From the NCBI RefSeq assembly GCF_018917865.1, contig NZ_JAHLPM010000003.1, positions 124,001-188,000 on the forward strand: a stretch of DNA of 64,000 nt, written 5' to 3'. Both the position numbers and the translations under genes were made by a program. Below, piece after piece: positions 15,612-24,648 of this stretch (position 1 is the stretch's first letter; each line of letters opens with the position of its first letter). Source of the DNA: Tissierella simiarum (GTDB taxonomy: Bacteria > Bacillota > Clostridia > Tissierellales > Tissierellaceae). The notes under the pieces are model-generated. The model ran no database searches and was not told where the DNA came from. It was given only the letters and a program-made list of their open reading frames with translations.

Positions 15612-16997
15612 ATGAATAAATCATTTATTGACCATGACTATATTTATAATTTATTAGAAGAAACAAAAAATACTACAAAGGAAGATATTCAAAGGATATT
15701 AGATAAAGCAAGAGGAACAACAGGATTAACCCATAAAGACATTGCCATTTTGCTTCAAACAGAAGATGAAAAACAACTTAAAGAAATCTTTGAAATAGCA
15801 GGAGAAATAAAAAAGAAAATATATGGTAATCGAATTGTAATTTTTGCTCCTCTTTATTTAAGCGATTATTGTGTAAATAATTGTGTTTATTGTGGATATA
15901 AGAGAGGTAACAAATTTGAAAGAAGAAAATTAAATAGAGAAGAAATTCAAGAAGAAGTAAAGTTATTAGAAAAAATGGGCCATAAAAGATTAGCATTAGA
16001 AGCAGGTGAGGACCCTGTAAACTGTGATATTGATTATATATTGGATTCAATTGAAGCTATTTATGAAACTCATAATGAAAACGGAAATATAAGGAGAGTA
16101 AATGTAAATATTGCAGCTACTACAGTGGAAAACTATAGAAAATTGAAGGGCTCAGGTATAGGAACTTATATATTGTTTCAAGAAACATACCATAAGCCTA
16201 CTTATGAAAAAATGCACCCTAAAAGTTTAAAGGGAGATTATGAATATCATTTAACTGCTTTTGATAGAGCAATGGAAGGTGGAATAGATGATGTAGGAGG
16301 TGGAGTTTTATTTGGGCTTGCAGACTATAAGTTTGAGATATTAGCTTTAATACTTCATAATGAACATTTAGAGGAAAAGTATGGTGTTGGATTTCATACT
16401 ATATCTGTTCCAAGAATTAAAAAAGCAGAAGGAATGGAACTAAGTTTATTTCCTAATATAGTTACAGATGATGAATTTAAAAAGATAGTAGCAATCATTC
16501 GTTTGGCTGTACCATTTACAGGTATCATATTGTCTACAAGAGAGACCCATGAAATAAGAAGAGAGGTCATAGAATATGGAGTATCTCAGGTTAGTGCTGG
16601 GTCTTGTACTGGAGTAGGAGGATATAAGGAAAAAGAAGAAGGCAAAAATATAGATCAGTTCCAAGTATCAGATAATAGAAGTCCCATTGAAGTAATAAGA
16701 GAACTTATTAGTGATGGACATATACCAAGTTATTGTACTGCTTGTTATCGAATGGGAAGAACAGGAGACCGCTTTATGGCCCTTGCAAAATCAGGTGAAA
16801 TACACAATGTTTGTGGACCTAATGCTTTGATGACTCTAATGGAATTCGCATTAGATTATGGTGATAAAGAATTATGTAAAGAAGTAGAAAAATTAGTTAT
16901 AAGAGAATGTGAAAATATACCAAAAACAGATATTAGAAAACTTCTTTTAAAAAATGTAGGAAAACTTAAGAATGGAGAAAGGGATTTATACTTATAA
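15612..16997 (+). CDS. hydG: [FeFe] hydrogenase H-cluster maturase HydG
   Basis: A 461-residue radical SAM tyrosine lyase that cleaves tyrosine to p-cresol and supplies the CO and CN ligands as an Fe(CO)2(CN)(cysteine) synthon. Radical SAM cysteines: CVNNCVYC (Cys87, Cys91, Cys94). The diagnostic C-terminal accessory cluster motif CTAC followed by 22 residues and a further Cys (NVCGPNAL) is intact, which distinguishes it from ThiH. I set the start at ATG 15612 because GGAGG lies seven bases upstream; an in-frame ATG at 15597 sits inside the ribosome site region of hydE. It is 2 bases downstream of hydE. Confidence 0.93.
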   Translation: MNKSFIDHDYIYNLLEETKNTTKEDIQRILDKARGTTGLTHKDIAILLQTEDEKQLKEIFEIAGEIKKKIYGNRIVIFAPLYLSDYCVNNCVYCGYKRGNKFERRKLNREEIQEEVKLLEKMGHKRLALEAGEDPVNCDIDYILDSIEAIYETHNENGNIRRVNVNIAATTVENYRKLKGSGIGTYILFQETYHKPTYEKMHPKSLKGDYEYHLTAFDRAMEGGIDDVGGGVLFGLADYKFEILALILHNEHLEEKYGVGFHTISVPRIKKAEGMELSLFPNIVTDDEFKKIVAIIRLAVPFTGIILSTRETHEIRREVIEYGVSQVSAGSCTGVGGYKEKEEGKNIDQFQVSDNRSPIEVIRELISDGHIPSYCTACYRMGRTGDRFMALAKSGEIHNVCGPNALMTLMEFALDYGDKELCKEVEKLVIRECENIPKTDIRKLLLKNVGKLKNGERDLYL

Positions 16998-17014
16998 ATA
17001 AAAGGAGAAAATCT

Positions 17015-18229
17015 ATGAATAATACGCCAAAAGCCAATAGAAAGCATATAGTACTCTATGGAAAGAGAAATGCAGGGAAATCATCTCTGATGAATGAAAT
17101 TATCGGACAGGAAATATCCTTAGTTTCTCATATAAAAGGAACTACTGCAGATCCGGTATCTAAATCAATAGAACTTATCCCCTTTGGACCTGTAGTGTTT
17201 ATTGATACAGCTGGTATTGACGATGACAGTCAACTTGGGAATTTAAGGGTTGAAAAGTCTCTGAAGACTTTGGATAAGGCAGATCTTGCCATCTATGTTA
17301 TGGCAATAGATGATATAGATGAGAAATATTATTTAGAGTTTATAGAGAGATTTAAAGGAAAAAATATACCTTATATTATAGCTATTAACAAAATTGATAA
17401 GGTTTCAAAAGAAGAATTAGAAAACATGAAAAAGAAGCTAAAGATAGAAATGGAATGGGAAAATTTAGTGTTTGTATCTATTAATGATTTTAGTAGCGTG
17501 ATAGAGTTAAAAGGTGAATTAATAAGAAGGCTTCAGGATGAAGAAAAAGAAGAAACTCTAATAGGTGATATTATACCTTATAATGGTAAAGTGATCATGG
17601 TAATCTCTGTAGATTCAGAAGCACCAAAGGGTAGACTTATACTTCCACAGGTACAGCTTATAAGAGATTGTTTAGATCATGGAATAAAAAGTTATGTGGT
17701 AAGAGATACAGAATTAACTTCAGCTCTACAGGATTTAAAAGATATAGATCTAGTGGTTACTGATTCCCAAGCTTTCAAAAAAGTAGATAAAATAGTACCT
17801 TCCCATATAAATTTAACAAGCTTTTCTATTATCATGGCTAGACAAAAAGGGGATTTAAAAATATTTTTAGATGGAGCTTCAAAGATAGAAAAGTTAAGAA
17901 AAAAAGAAAACCCTAAGGTATTAATAATGGAAAGCTGTACCCATAATACTTCTCATGAAGATATAGGAAAGGTTAAAATCCCTAAACTTTTAATGAAGTA
18001 TCTAGATAAGGAAATAAATTTTCAGTTTAAGATGGGAGAAGATTTTCCTAAGGATTTAGATACCTATGATCTAGTAATTCATTGTGGATCTTGTATGTTA
18101 AATAAAAGGACAATGGAGAGTAGATTGGGAGTTTGTAAAGAAAAAAATGTGAGTATTGCTAATTATGGAGTAGTATTAGCTTATTTAACGGGAATATTAG
18201 ATAGGGCTGTTAAAGTTTTTATAGAATAA
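17015..18229 (+). CDS. hydF: [FeFe] hydrogenase maturation GTPase/scaffold HydF
   Basis: A 404-residue protein on which the 2Fe precursor is assembled and from which it is delivered to apo-hydrogenase. GTPase motifs: GKRNAGKSSL (G1), DTAGIDD (G3), INKID (G4). The C-terminal cluster-binding domain shows the C-x-H (CTH) and later HCGSC ligands of HydF. Ribosome site AAAAGGAGA. It ends the four-gene maturation operon. The only hydrogenase-like gene in the window lies 23 kb away at 41.6 kb; other targets may lie outside. Confidence 0.93.
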   Translation: MNNTPKANRKHIVLYGKRNAGKSSLMNEIIGQEISLVSHIKGTTADPVSKSIELIPFGPVVFIDTAGIDDDSQLGNLRVEKSLKTLDKADLAIYVMAIDDIDEKYYLEFIERFKGKNIPYIIAINKIDKVSKEELENMKKKLKIEMEWENLVFVSINDFSSVIELKGELIRRLQDEEKEETLIGDIIPYNGKVIMVISVDSEAPKGRLILPQVQLIRDCLDHGIKSYVVRDTELTSALQDLKDIDLVVTDSQAFKKVDKIVPSHINLTSFSIIMARQKGDLKIFLDGASKIEKLRKKENPKVLIMESCTHNTSHEDIGKVKIPKLLMKYLDKEINFQFKMGEDFPKDLDTYDLVIHCGSCMLNKRTMESRLGVCKEKNVSIANYGVVLAYLTGILDRAVKVFIE

Positions 18230-18253
18230 AAAATATATAATTTCTCCTATAAT

Positions 18254-18297
18254 CTATCTTATAATTACATGTTAAATATTGTACAATTATAAGATAG
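18254..18297. promoter_or_regulatory. Long AT-rich inverted repeat between hydF and hydrolase
   Basis: CTATCTTATAATT (18254-18266) is exactly inverted at 18285-18297, with an 18-base loop. No T-run follows, so it is a poor intrinsic terminator. It may be an operator for the hydrolase gene or a weak terminator for hydF. Confidence 0.4.
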
Positions 18298-18334
18298 AAC
18301 ATAAAAATAAGAATGTTAAAAGGAGGAATATAAA

Positions 18335-19336
18335 TTGGGGAATACAGAGATTGACAATGAGAATGTAATAAATAAAGAAGAAATATATGAGAACAGACCC
18401 AAGAGAAAAAGTAAAATTAAAAAAATTATTGCTTGGTTACTAATTTCTTTATTTATTTTATCCATTATTGCCTTTTCATTGCTGCCACCTATTATGATAA
18501 ATAAAATGGTTAATATGCATGTTGATTTTAAGGAAACATACGCTGCTGAGGAGTTTGGAATATCGTCTGAACACCTTACACTCAAGACAGAAGATGGTTT
18601 AAATATTGCTGCATATGAAGTTTATAAAGAAACTCCTAAGGCGGTTATAATATTTATTTCTGGTATACATAATCCTTCAGTTACAGCATTTTTCGGTCAT
18701 GCAAAAATGTTGCAGGAAAATGGTTACGCTTCAATTCTCTATGAAATGAGAGCACATGGAGAAAGTGATGGAGATGTAATTGGTCTAGGATTTAAGGAGC
18801 ATTTAGATACTAAAGCAGTAGTTGATTATATAAAATCAAATGAACGATATAAAGATGTACCAATAGTAGTATATGGATTGTCCATGGGGGCAGCTGTTGC
18901 AATAAATTCAATAGGTAAAATTGATGAAATAGATGGACTTATAAGTATGTCCTCATATTCCTCTTTTGAAGATGTATTTTGTGATAATATGATAAATTCA
19001 GAAGCTCCCAAAATAATTACACAAATTCAGAAACCTTTTATAAAAATGTATACAACTTTTAAATATGGATTTGACAGCTTTAATATTAATCCAAAAAATG
19101 AAATTAAAAATTTAGGTAAACGTCCTGCATTGATTATGCATTCTACTGATGATACTCAAGTGCCATTTTCAAGCTTTGAAAGAATTATAAAAAATGCTCC
19201 AGGTCATGTAGAAACTTGGGTGCGAGAGGGAGACCTACATTTTATAGTACAAGACTATAATATGGAAAATCCAGAAAGCGATAAAGAATATACAGAAGTC
19301 ATACTAACTTTTTTAAATAACTATTTTAGTAATTGA
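18335..19336 (+). CDS. Membrane-anchored alpha/beta hydrolase
   Basis: A 333-residue serine hydrolase. The first 25 residues are highly charged, then a single membrane helix (about 30-52), then an extracytoplasmic alpha/beta hydrolase domain. Nucleophile motif GLSMG, an RAHGESDG oxyanion-side loop, an acid after the HSTDDTQVP strand, and DLHFIV for the histidine complete the triad. Similar to the BAAT/FrsA-like and YqkD-like hydrolases of Firmicutes; substrate unknown, possibly an ester or peptide. TTG 18335 is chosen for its ribosome site AAAAGGAGGA. It is monocistronic. Confidence 0.8.
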   Translation: MGNTEIDNENVINKEEIYENRPKRKSKIKKIIAWLLISLFILSIIAFSLLPPIMINKMVNMHVDFKETYAAEEFGISSEHLTLKTEDGLNIAAYEVYKETPKAVIIFISGIHNPSVTAFFGHAKMLQENGYASILYEMRAHGESDGDVIGLGFKEHLDTKAVVDYIKSNERYKDVPIVVYGLSMGAAVAINSIGKIDEIDGLISMSSYSSFEDVFCDNMINSEAPKIITQIQKPFIKMYTTFKYGFDSFNINPKNEIKNLGKRPALIMHSTDDTQVPFSSFERIIKNAPGHVETWVREGDLHFIVQDYNMENPESDKEYTEVILTFLNNYFSN

Positions 19337-19448
19337 CGTAATACAAATAATTATAACTAGAATATACTTCTCATAAATAAATTAATTAATAAGGAAAAGG
19401 AAACATGGTAGTTGATTAGATAAAATCTTCAATGAGGAGGAACTTAAA

Positions 19449-19943
19449 GTGAAAGAAAAGGGTAATTTCATAATAGCTAAAATGGAAAAACAAAAACACA
19501 TAGCACTTATTGCTCATGATAATAGAAAAAAGGATTTAGTTGAGTGGGCAGAGGCTAATAAAGATAAGTTAAGTAAACATTTTCTTTCTGGAACAGGAAC
19601 CACTGCTAAGTTAATTACAGAATCTATTGGGCTGCCTGTTAAAGCTTTTAAAAGTGGTCCACTAGGTGGAGATCAACAAATTGGATCTCGTATAGTTGAA
19701 GGTAACATAGATTTTATGATTTTTTTCTGGGATCCTTTAGAAGCACAACCCCATGATCCAGACGTAAAGGCATTACTTAGGATTGCAGTTTTATATGATA
19801 TACCTGTTGCAAGTAATCGTTCAACAGCTGATTTTATGCTTTCTTCACCGCTAATGAATGAGGAATATTATAGAAAAGTTACAGATTATTCTAGAAAAAT
19901 ACATAATAGAGTAAATGATTATATTGAAGATATAGATAAATAG
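19449..19943 (+). CDS. mgsA: Methylglyoxal synthase
   Basis: A 164-residue enzyme that converts dihydroxyacetone phosphate to methylglyoxal and phosphate, bypassing lower glycolysis when phosphate is low or sugar phosphates accumulate. Key features: IALIAHDNRKKDL near the start, GTTAKL phosphate-binding loop, GPLGGDQQIG and FFWDPLEAQPHDPDVKAL with the catalytic Asp and His positions. Start GTG 19449 with GAGGAGGA upstream. The N-terminus is about 15 residues longer than usual and an internal ATG follows, but the ribosome site supports GTG. A terminator follows. Confidence 0.93.
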   Translation: MKEKGNFIIAKMEKQKHIALIAHDNRKKDLVEWAEANKDKLSKHFLSGTGTTAKLITESIGLPVKAFKSGPLGGDQQIGSRIVEGNIDFMIFFWDPLEAQPHDPDVKALLRIAVLYDIPVASNRSTADFMLSSPLMNEEYYRKVTDYSRKIHNRVNDYIEDIDK

Positions 19944-20014
19944 TTTGGTAATAAAAGCTTTAGAAAAACTTATGTAGTAATAGCTTATTATTTATCATTG
20001 GTAAATAAGAATAT

Positions 20015-20048
20015 AAAAAAACCTTTCTAAATTGAGGAAGGTTTTTTG
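20015..20048 (+). terminator. Terminator after mgsA
   Basis: AAAAAACCTT (20015-20024) and AAGGTTTTTT (20037-20046) form the stem, with the T-run built into the right arm. Confidence 0.8.
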
Positions 20049-20133
20049 TTATTTACTAAAGATTTTAAATAAATATTGAAGATCCATTGTAAGCTCAAGA
20101 AAAAATGTATCTTCAAAACATTTATGTTAATAG

Positions 20134-20703
20134 ATGGATTTAACTGTAATCTATAGGTCACAAGAAAAATTGATTAGGAATGTTCATAAAAAAGATATAA
20201 GAAAATCTACCGCGATGGTATTTCAAAATTTTAACCTATTTAAGAAAAAAACGGTTCTAGAGAACATTACAGAGGGTCTTATAATTGTAAAAAGAATTGA
20301 TAAAGAAAATGCAAGTAGAATAGGCATAGAGGTACTAGAAAAAGTGGGATTAAAAGATAAGTGGAAAGCATATCCATCTACTCTTTCTGGTGGACAACAA
20401 CAGCGAGTGGCTATAGGAAGAGCACTGGCATTAAATCCTAAAATAATGTTGTTTGACGAGCCTACTTCTGCATTGGATCCAGAATTAGTTGGAGAAGTAC
20501 TTGATCTTATAGAAGAATTGACTTTAGAACATATGACAATGATAATAGTAACTCATGAAATGGGTTTTGCTAAAGATGTTGCAGATAAAGTTATTTTTGT
20601 GGATAATGGAGATATATTAGAAATTGGTAAACCTGAAGAGGTATTTGGAAGTCCTAAAAATATAAGGGCAAAGAAGTTCCTTGGAAGGTTTAGGAGGTCC
20701 TAA
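20134..20703 (+). pseudogene. Truncated polar amino acid ABC ATPase (GlnQ-type)
   Basis: The frame encodes 189 residues that match the C-terminal three quarters of an amino-acid importer ATPase: Q-loop MVFQNFNLF, signature LSGGQQQR, Walker [15 protein letters not shown] and H-loop VTHEM. The first 55-60 residues of the family, including Walker A, are missing, and no ribosome site precedes the ATG at 20134. Without Walker A it cannot bind ATP normally. No permease or binding-protein gene adjoins. It is best read as a 5'-truncated remnant. Confidence 0.8.
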
Positions 20704-20712
20704 TAAAAAATA

Positions 20713-20764
20713 TTGACAAAAATACACTTAGATGATAGTATGAAAATATACTTCGAACATCGAA
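20713..20764 (+). promoter_or_regulatory. marR promoter and candidate operator
   Basis: TTGACA (20713-20718) and TAGTAT (20736-20741) are 17 bases apart. Between this promoter and the start codon lies the palindrome TTCGAACATCGAA (20752-20764), a plausible site for autoregulation by the MarR protein. Confidence 0.55.
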
Positions 20765-20784
20765 CTAATTGGAGGAATAGCATT

Positions 20785-21279
20785 ATGAGATTGGATAAAA
20801 ACGAAAGTTTAGAAGAGATATTTTTTACTTATTTAGATCAATTTAAATTTTTATTTTTTCCAGACCAGTGGAGTGAGATTTTTTTAGATCATTCTAAAAA
20901 TGAGATATTGTCACTTTTATTTCTTTATAGATATAAAGTTGCAAATATGACAGAAATATCTGAGTATATAAATGCGCCTCTTAATACCACTACAGGAGTA
21001 ATTGATAGACTTGAGAAAAAAGAGATGGTTGAAAGAATAAGAAGTAGTCAAGACAGAAGGGTTGTGCAAATTAGTTTAACCAGTAAAGCAAAAGATGTTA
21101 TAGCAAAAGAAAAAGAAATTATTGAATATTATTTTAGAAAGATATATAAAAGTTTAACAGAAGATGAAAAAAAAGTTGCCACGAGTATTTTTAAAAAAGT
21201 TATTGAAGTCTTATATAAAGAGAATAAAATTGATAATGAAAAAGATATTAAAAAAATTAAAAAAATAGAAATAGAATAG
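20785..21279 (+). CDS. MarR-family transcriptional regulator
   Basis: A 164-residue winged-helix repressor. The sequence NMTEISEYINAPLNTTTGVIDRLEKKEMVERIRSSQDRRVVQISLT covers the recognition helix and wing in the order typical of MarR proteins (described here, residues about 55-105). ATG 20785 is chosen because GGAGG lies nine bases upstream; the longer frame to 20713 begins within the -35 box. The stop codon overlaps a terminator stem. It lies directly before the ArsA-type genes, and dyads occur both before it and before them, so it may control that operon. The effector is unknown. Confidence 0.85.
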   Translation: MRLDKNESLEEIFFTYLDQFKFLFFPDQWSEIFLDHSKNEILSLLFLYRYKVANMTEISEYINAPLNTTTGVIDRLEKKEMVERIRSSQDRRVVQISLTSKAKDVIAKEKEIIEYYFRKIYKSLTEDEKKVATSIFKKVIEVLYKENKIDNEKDIKKIKKIEIE

Positions 21280-21304
21280 CTCAGTTTACTGAGTTGTTTT
21301 TTGG
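21279..21304 (+). terminator. Terminator after marR
   Basis: CTCAG (21280-21284) pairs with CTGAG (21289-21293) around a TTTA loop, then TTGTTTTTTG. The stem begins at the marR stop codon. Confidence 0.6.
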
Positions 21305-21314
21305 GAAAATACTT

Positions 21315-21343
21315 CGGAAACAGAATTATTCTGAAACAGAATT
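21315..21343 (+). promoter_or_regulatory. Dyad and direct repeats before arsA-type operon
   Basis: CAGAATTATTCTG (21321-21333) is a perfect 6-1-6 palindrome, and CGGAAACAGAATT / CTGAAACAGAATT repeat with a 16-base period. They lie immediately before the ribosome site of the first ATPase gene and may bind the adjacent MarR protein. Confidence 0.45.
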
Positions 21344-21357
21344 AAAAGGAGGTTATT

Positions 21358-22524
21358 ATGGGAAGAATTATAATTTTTACAGGTAAAGGTGGAGTTGGAA
21401 AGACTACTGTTGCTGCAGCCCATGCACTAAAGGCTGCTAGAGAAGGGAAGAGAACATTAATAGTAAGTACTGATATGGCACACAGTTTAAGTGATATATT
21501 CATGGAAGATATAAAAAATGAGGTCACAAAGATACAAAAAGATCTTTGGGCATTGGAGGTTGATGCTAATTACGAAATGGAACAATATTATGGTTCTATA
21601 TTAAATGCTTTTAAAAAGATGATTACTTTTGCTAATGAAGAAGATGCGGAGAGCTTTGAGGATATAGTGACTTTTCCAGGTATGGAGGAATTATTTTCTT
21701 TGCTAAAGATAAAAGAACTTTATGAAAAAGACATATATGATCTTATCGTAGTAGATTGTGCACCAACTGGAGAAACTTTATCACTGCTTAAATTTCCAGA
21801 ACTTTTTGCATGGTACATGGAAAAACTTTTTCCCATAGGAAAGGTGGCTTTGAAAATAATAAGACCAATATCTAAGGCAGCTTTTAAAATCGAAATGCCT
21901 GATAATGTTGCTATAAATGACATTGAAAAACTATATATTAAACTTTTTGAGCTTCAAAATTTATTAAGAAATAGGGATATATGTAGCATTAGACTTGTTA
22001 CTATTCCTGAGAAAATGGTATTGGAGGAGACTAAGAGAAATTATATGTATCTTAACTTATATAATTTTAATGTAGACGGTCTATATATCAATAGAATTTT
22101 ACCAAATAAAATTGAAAATAGCTTTTTTGATGAATGGAAAAGAATCCAGAAAAAATATATGGAAGAAATTCATTCTGTATTTACTCATATACCAATGTAT
22201 GAGATCAATTGGTATGAGGTAGATATTAATGGAATCCAGGGACTTGAAAGGATTATAGAGGATTCGTTGAAAGGTGATGATATATTTAAAGTTCTAAAAA
22301 CCACAGTAAATGAAACTTTTGAAAAGTTAGAAAAAGGATACAAACTAAATGTCTATCTGCCATTTACAGATAAAAGAGATTTTGATCTTTTTGAATCTGG
22401 AATAGATATTATTATTAAAATGGGCAACTTTAAAAGGATTATTCCAATGCCTAATATCTTGAGGAATTACTCTATAAGTAAAGCAAATTTAAATGAAGGC
22501 TGTTTATCTATATATTTTGAATAG
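21358..22524 (+). CDS. ArsA/Get3-type ATPase, first copy
   Basis: A 388-residue P-loop ATPase of the SIMIBI class. Deviant Walker A FTGKGGVGKTT (residues 7-17), switch I region STDMAHSLSD, and DCAPTGETLSLLKFPE as the Walker B/switch II region. The last 65 residues (YLPFTDKRDFDLFESG to the end) resemble the small beta-sandwich (HSP20/CS-like) domain found at the C-terminus of many bacterial ArsA homologues. Ribosome site AAAGGAGG. A second copy follows, with a 73-residue protein between. No arsB, arsD or arsR genes are present, so arsenite export is unlikely; roles in membrane protein targeting, metal insertion or complex assembly are possible. Cytoplasmic. Confidence 0.85.
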   Translation: MGRIIIFTGKGGVGKTTVAAAHALKAAREGKRTLIVSTDMAHSLSDIFMEDIKNEVTKIQKDLWALEVDANYEMEQYYGSILNAFKKMITFANEEDAESFEDIVTFPGMEELFSLLKIKELYEKDIYDLIVVDCAPTGETLSLLKFPELFAWYMEKLFPIGKVALKIIRPISKAAFKIEMPDNVAINDIEKLYIKLFELQNLLRNRDICSIRLVTIPEKMVLEETKRNYMYLNLYNFNVDGLYINRILPNKIENSFFDEWKRIQKKYMEEIHSVFTHIPMYEINWYEVDINGIQGLERIIEDSLKGDDIFKVLKTTVNETFEKLEKGYKLNVYLPFTDKRDFDLFESGIDIIIKMGNFKRIIPMPNILRNYSISKANLNEGCLSIYFE

Positions 22525-22536
22525 AAGGTGATAAAT

Positions 22537-22758
22537 ATGAACAAAGAGTTTATGAAGAAAATCATAAAAGCAGAAATTCTTAAATATGAAGCTTTTAAGG
22601 AAATATTACCAGATTGTATAAGAGGCAAACTTAATGATTTAGAAAAAGAATCTATGAGTTTTTTAAAGGATGTAACAGTTGAGATTATTGAGGAAAGTTT
22701 AAAAGAAAATAAAAGAGGAGCAGATGAAGTAAAGAAGGTAGATATAGAGTTTTCTTAA
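22537..22758 (+). CDS. Small conserved-context protein between two ArsA ATPases
   Basis: A 73-residue, charged, probably helical protein; I recognise no family. ATG 22537 has AAGGTG six to seven bases upstream; a GTG at 22528 is the alternative start. It lies 12 bases after the first ATPase and 23 bases before the second, so all three are cotranscribed. The C-terminal part is acidic and lysine-rich with no cysteine near the end except one (DCIRGK). It could be an adaptor for the ATPase pair. Confidence 0.6.
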   Translation: MNKEFMKKIIKAEILKYEAFKEILPDCIRGKLNDLEKESMSFLKDVTVEIIEESLKENKRGADEVKKVDIEFS

Positions 22759-22781
22759 AATACAGTAAAGGAGAGGGTGAA

Positions 22782-23945
22782 ATGAGAATTATATTATATA
22801 CAGGAAAAGGCGGTGTAGGCAAAACTAGTGTGGCAGCAGCTACAGCTTGTAAAATAGCTAAGAAAGGTAAACGAGTGCTTATCATGAGTACAGATCAAGC
22901 TCATAGCTTAAGCGATTCTTTTGATTTGAGACTTTCAAATACTCCAACAAAAATAAAAGGAAATCTTGATGCATTAGAGGTTGATGTAGTATTAGAGAAT
23001 GAAAATATTTGGGGAAATATAAAGTCATATATTGAGCAGCTTATGTTATTAAAATCTAATAAAAATATTGAAAGTGAGGAACTGTTGGTATTTCCAGGAT
23101 TTGAAGATTTATTATCTTTATTGAAGATTAAAGAAATTCATGATGAGAATAAATATGATGTTCTTATTGTAGACTGTGCCCCAACTGGAGAAACTATGTC
23201 ATTACTTAAATTTCCAGAAATTTTCAAATGGTGGATGGAGAAGTTCTTTCCAATAAAAAAGAAAGGAGCAAAACTTGCAAAACCTATTGTAGAATCAACT
23301 TTAAAAATACCAATGCCAGATGAAAAAGTTTTTGATGAAATCGAATTATTATATAAAAAGATCGATGATCTTCATTCACTTCTACTCGATAAAGAAAAGG
23401 TTAGTATAAGGATAGTTACTACTCATGAAAAGATAGTTATCAAAGAATCAAAAAGAAGTTTTACTTATTTACATCTCTTTGACTTTAACGTAGATGCAGT
23501 AATTATCAATAAAGTATTCTCAGATACTATAGGTAAAGGTTATTTTGAAAAATGGTTAGATATTCAAAAAGACAGTATTATGGATATCAACGAAAGTTTT
23601 AGCCCCATTCCAATTTTCAAATGTCAGCTTATGGAAAAGGAAATAAGGGGATATGAATCGTTGCTTAATATGGGAGATTCAATTTATGGAGAGATTGCTC
23701 CAGAAAAAATAATGTTTCAAGAGAAAATATTTGAAGTAGAAAGGTCACCTAAAGAAGGATACAATCTTATTATAAATCTTCCTTTTGTTGATAAAAAAGA
23801 ACTTAAACTTTATCAAAAAGGGGATGAACTAAGTATTTCTATAAAAAATGAAAAGAGAAGTTTTTTACTACCAAAGAAGCTTTGCTCTAAGGAAGTAGCT
23901 GGTGCGAATTATAGTGAAGGAAAATTGATTATTAGTTTTAACTAA
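22782..23945 (+). CDS. ArsA/Get3-type ATPase, second copy
   Basis: A 387-residue paralogue of the previous ATPase: YTGKGGVGKTS Walker A, STDQAHSLSD, DCAPTGETMSLLKFPEIF and the same C-terminal LPFVDKKELKLYQKG beta domain. The two share the whole architecture but differ throughout, so the duplication is old. Ribosome site AAAGGAGAGG before ATG 22782. Known ArsA proteins are tandem duplications in one chain, and Get3 is a homodimer; two separate adjacent genes suggest a heterodimer of the two products. The client is unknown. Confidence 0.85.
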   Translation: MRIILYTGKGGVGKTSVAAATACKIAKKGKRVLIMSTDQAHSLSDSFDLRLSNTPTKIKGNLDALEVDVVLENENIWGNIKSYIEQLMLLKSNKNIESEELLVFPGFEDLLSLLKIKEIHDENKYDVLIVDCAPTGETMSLLKFPEIFKWWMEKFFPIKKKGAKLAKPIVESTLKIPMPDEKVFDEIELLYKKIDDLHSLLLDKEKVSIRIVTTHEKIVIKESKRSFTYLHLFDFNVDAVIINKVFSDTIGKGYFEKWLDIQKDSIMDINESFSPIPIFKCQLMEKEIRGYESLLNMGDSIYGEIAPEKIMFQEKIFEVERSPKEGYNLIINLPFVDKKELKLYQKGDELSISIKNEKRSFLLPKKLCSKEVAGANYSEGKLIISFN

Positions 23946-24152
23946 AAAGTAAAGATGAAACACTCTATATAGTTCCTAGATTTAGGAGAAAAGGAATTAT
24001 TATATATTGACTAAATAAAAAATATTAAAATAATAGTTGCATTATTTTAAATAAAGTGTTATTATAGTATTTGACCTTAATTCAGAAGTAAAATATTATT
24101 ACACGAATATGTTCCTAGTAATTGCTGAGTTTAAATTATTGTATTTATTTCG

Positions 24153-24202
24153 GAAATTTTATTGGTGGCATTTTTTACAACGAATTAAAGGAATAAAATT
24201 TC
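24153..24202 (+). promoter_or_regulatory. Leader stem next to cold-shock ribosome site
   Basis: GAAATTTTATT (24153-24163) is the exact complement of AATAAAATTTC (24192-24202), which touches the GGAGG ribosome site at 24203. Temperature-dependent folding near the ribosome site is known for cold-shock mRNAs, so this may be a thermoregulatory leader. The leader from the last gene is about 270 bases long. Confidence 0.5.
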
Positions 24203-24217
24203 GGAGGTATATATATT

Positions 24218-24415
24218 ATGAATGGTACAGTTAAATGGTTTAACTCAGACAAAGGATTTGGATTTATTACTGCAGAAGATGGAACAGACGTGTTTGCTCA
24301 CTTCTCACAAATCAATAAAGAAGGATTCAAAACATTAGAAGAAGGTCAAAAAGTTTCTTTTGACGTAGCTAATGGTCCTAAAGGTCCACAAGCTGAAAAT
24401 ATTAACATTATCTAA
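24218..24415 (+). CDS. Cold-shock protein (CspA family)
   Basis: A 65-residue single cold-shock domain that binds single-stranded RNA/DNA and prevents secondary structure. RNP1 is KGFGFI, RNP2 is VFAHF, and the start [17 protein letters not shown] is diagnostic. Ribosome site CGGAGGT. It is monocistronic, with a long AT-rich leader containing a stem next to the ribosome site and a strong terminator 15 bases after the stop, as expected for a highly expressed gene. Confidence 0.96.
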   Translation: MNGTVKWFNSDKGFGFITAEDGTDVFAHFSQINKEGFKTLEEGQKVSFDVANGPKGPQAENINII

Positions 24416-24429
24416 TAAAATGGATACAT

Positions 24430-24467
24430 AACCTCTTAAAGATTATAATCTTTAAGAGGTTTTTTGT
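24430..24467 (+). terminator. Terminator after csp
   Basis: AACCTCTTAAAGAT (24430-24443) pairs with ATCTTTAAGAGGTT (24448-24461), followed by TTTTTG. Confidence 0.92.
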
Positions 24468-24648
24468 ATATTTAATTATAATCAATCTTTGATAGTACTA
24501 GAGATTTTGAAAAATATAATAAATAAATTATAATGAAAACATTTAGCCCTATTGTTGTAAACTTTTAATAATTATATTAGACAATAATATTTTAACTTAG
24601 TAAAATAAAGTATGAAATATTAAAGACAATAGAACAAGGGTGAATAAT

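Noticed and set aside
20134-20703. Intact amino-acid transporter ATPase
   Set aside because: The Walker A region and the start signals are absent and no partner genes adjoin, so I list it as a remnant.
21358-23945. Arsenic resistance operon
   Set aside because: Both ATPases belong to the ArsA family, but no arsenite channel, arsenate reductase, ArsD or ArsR gene is present.
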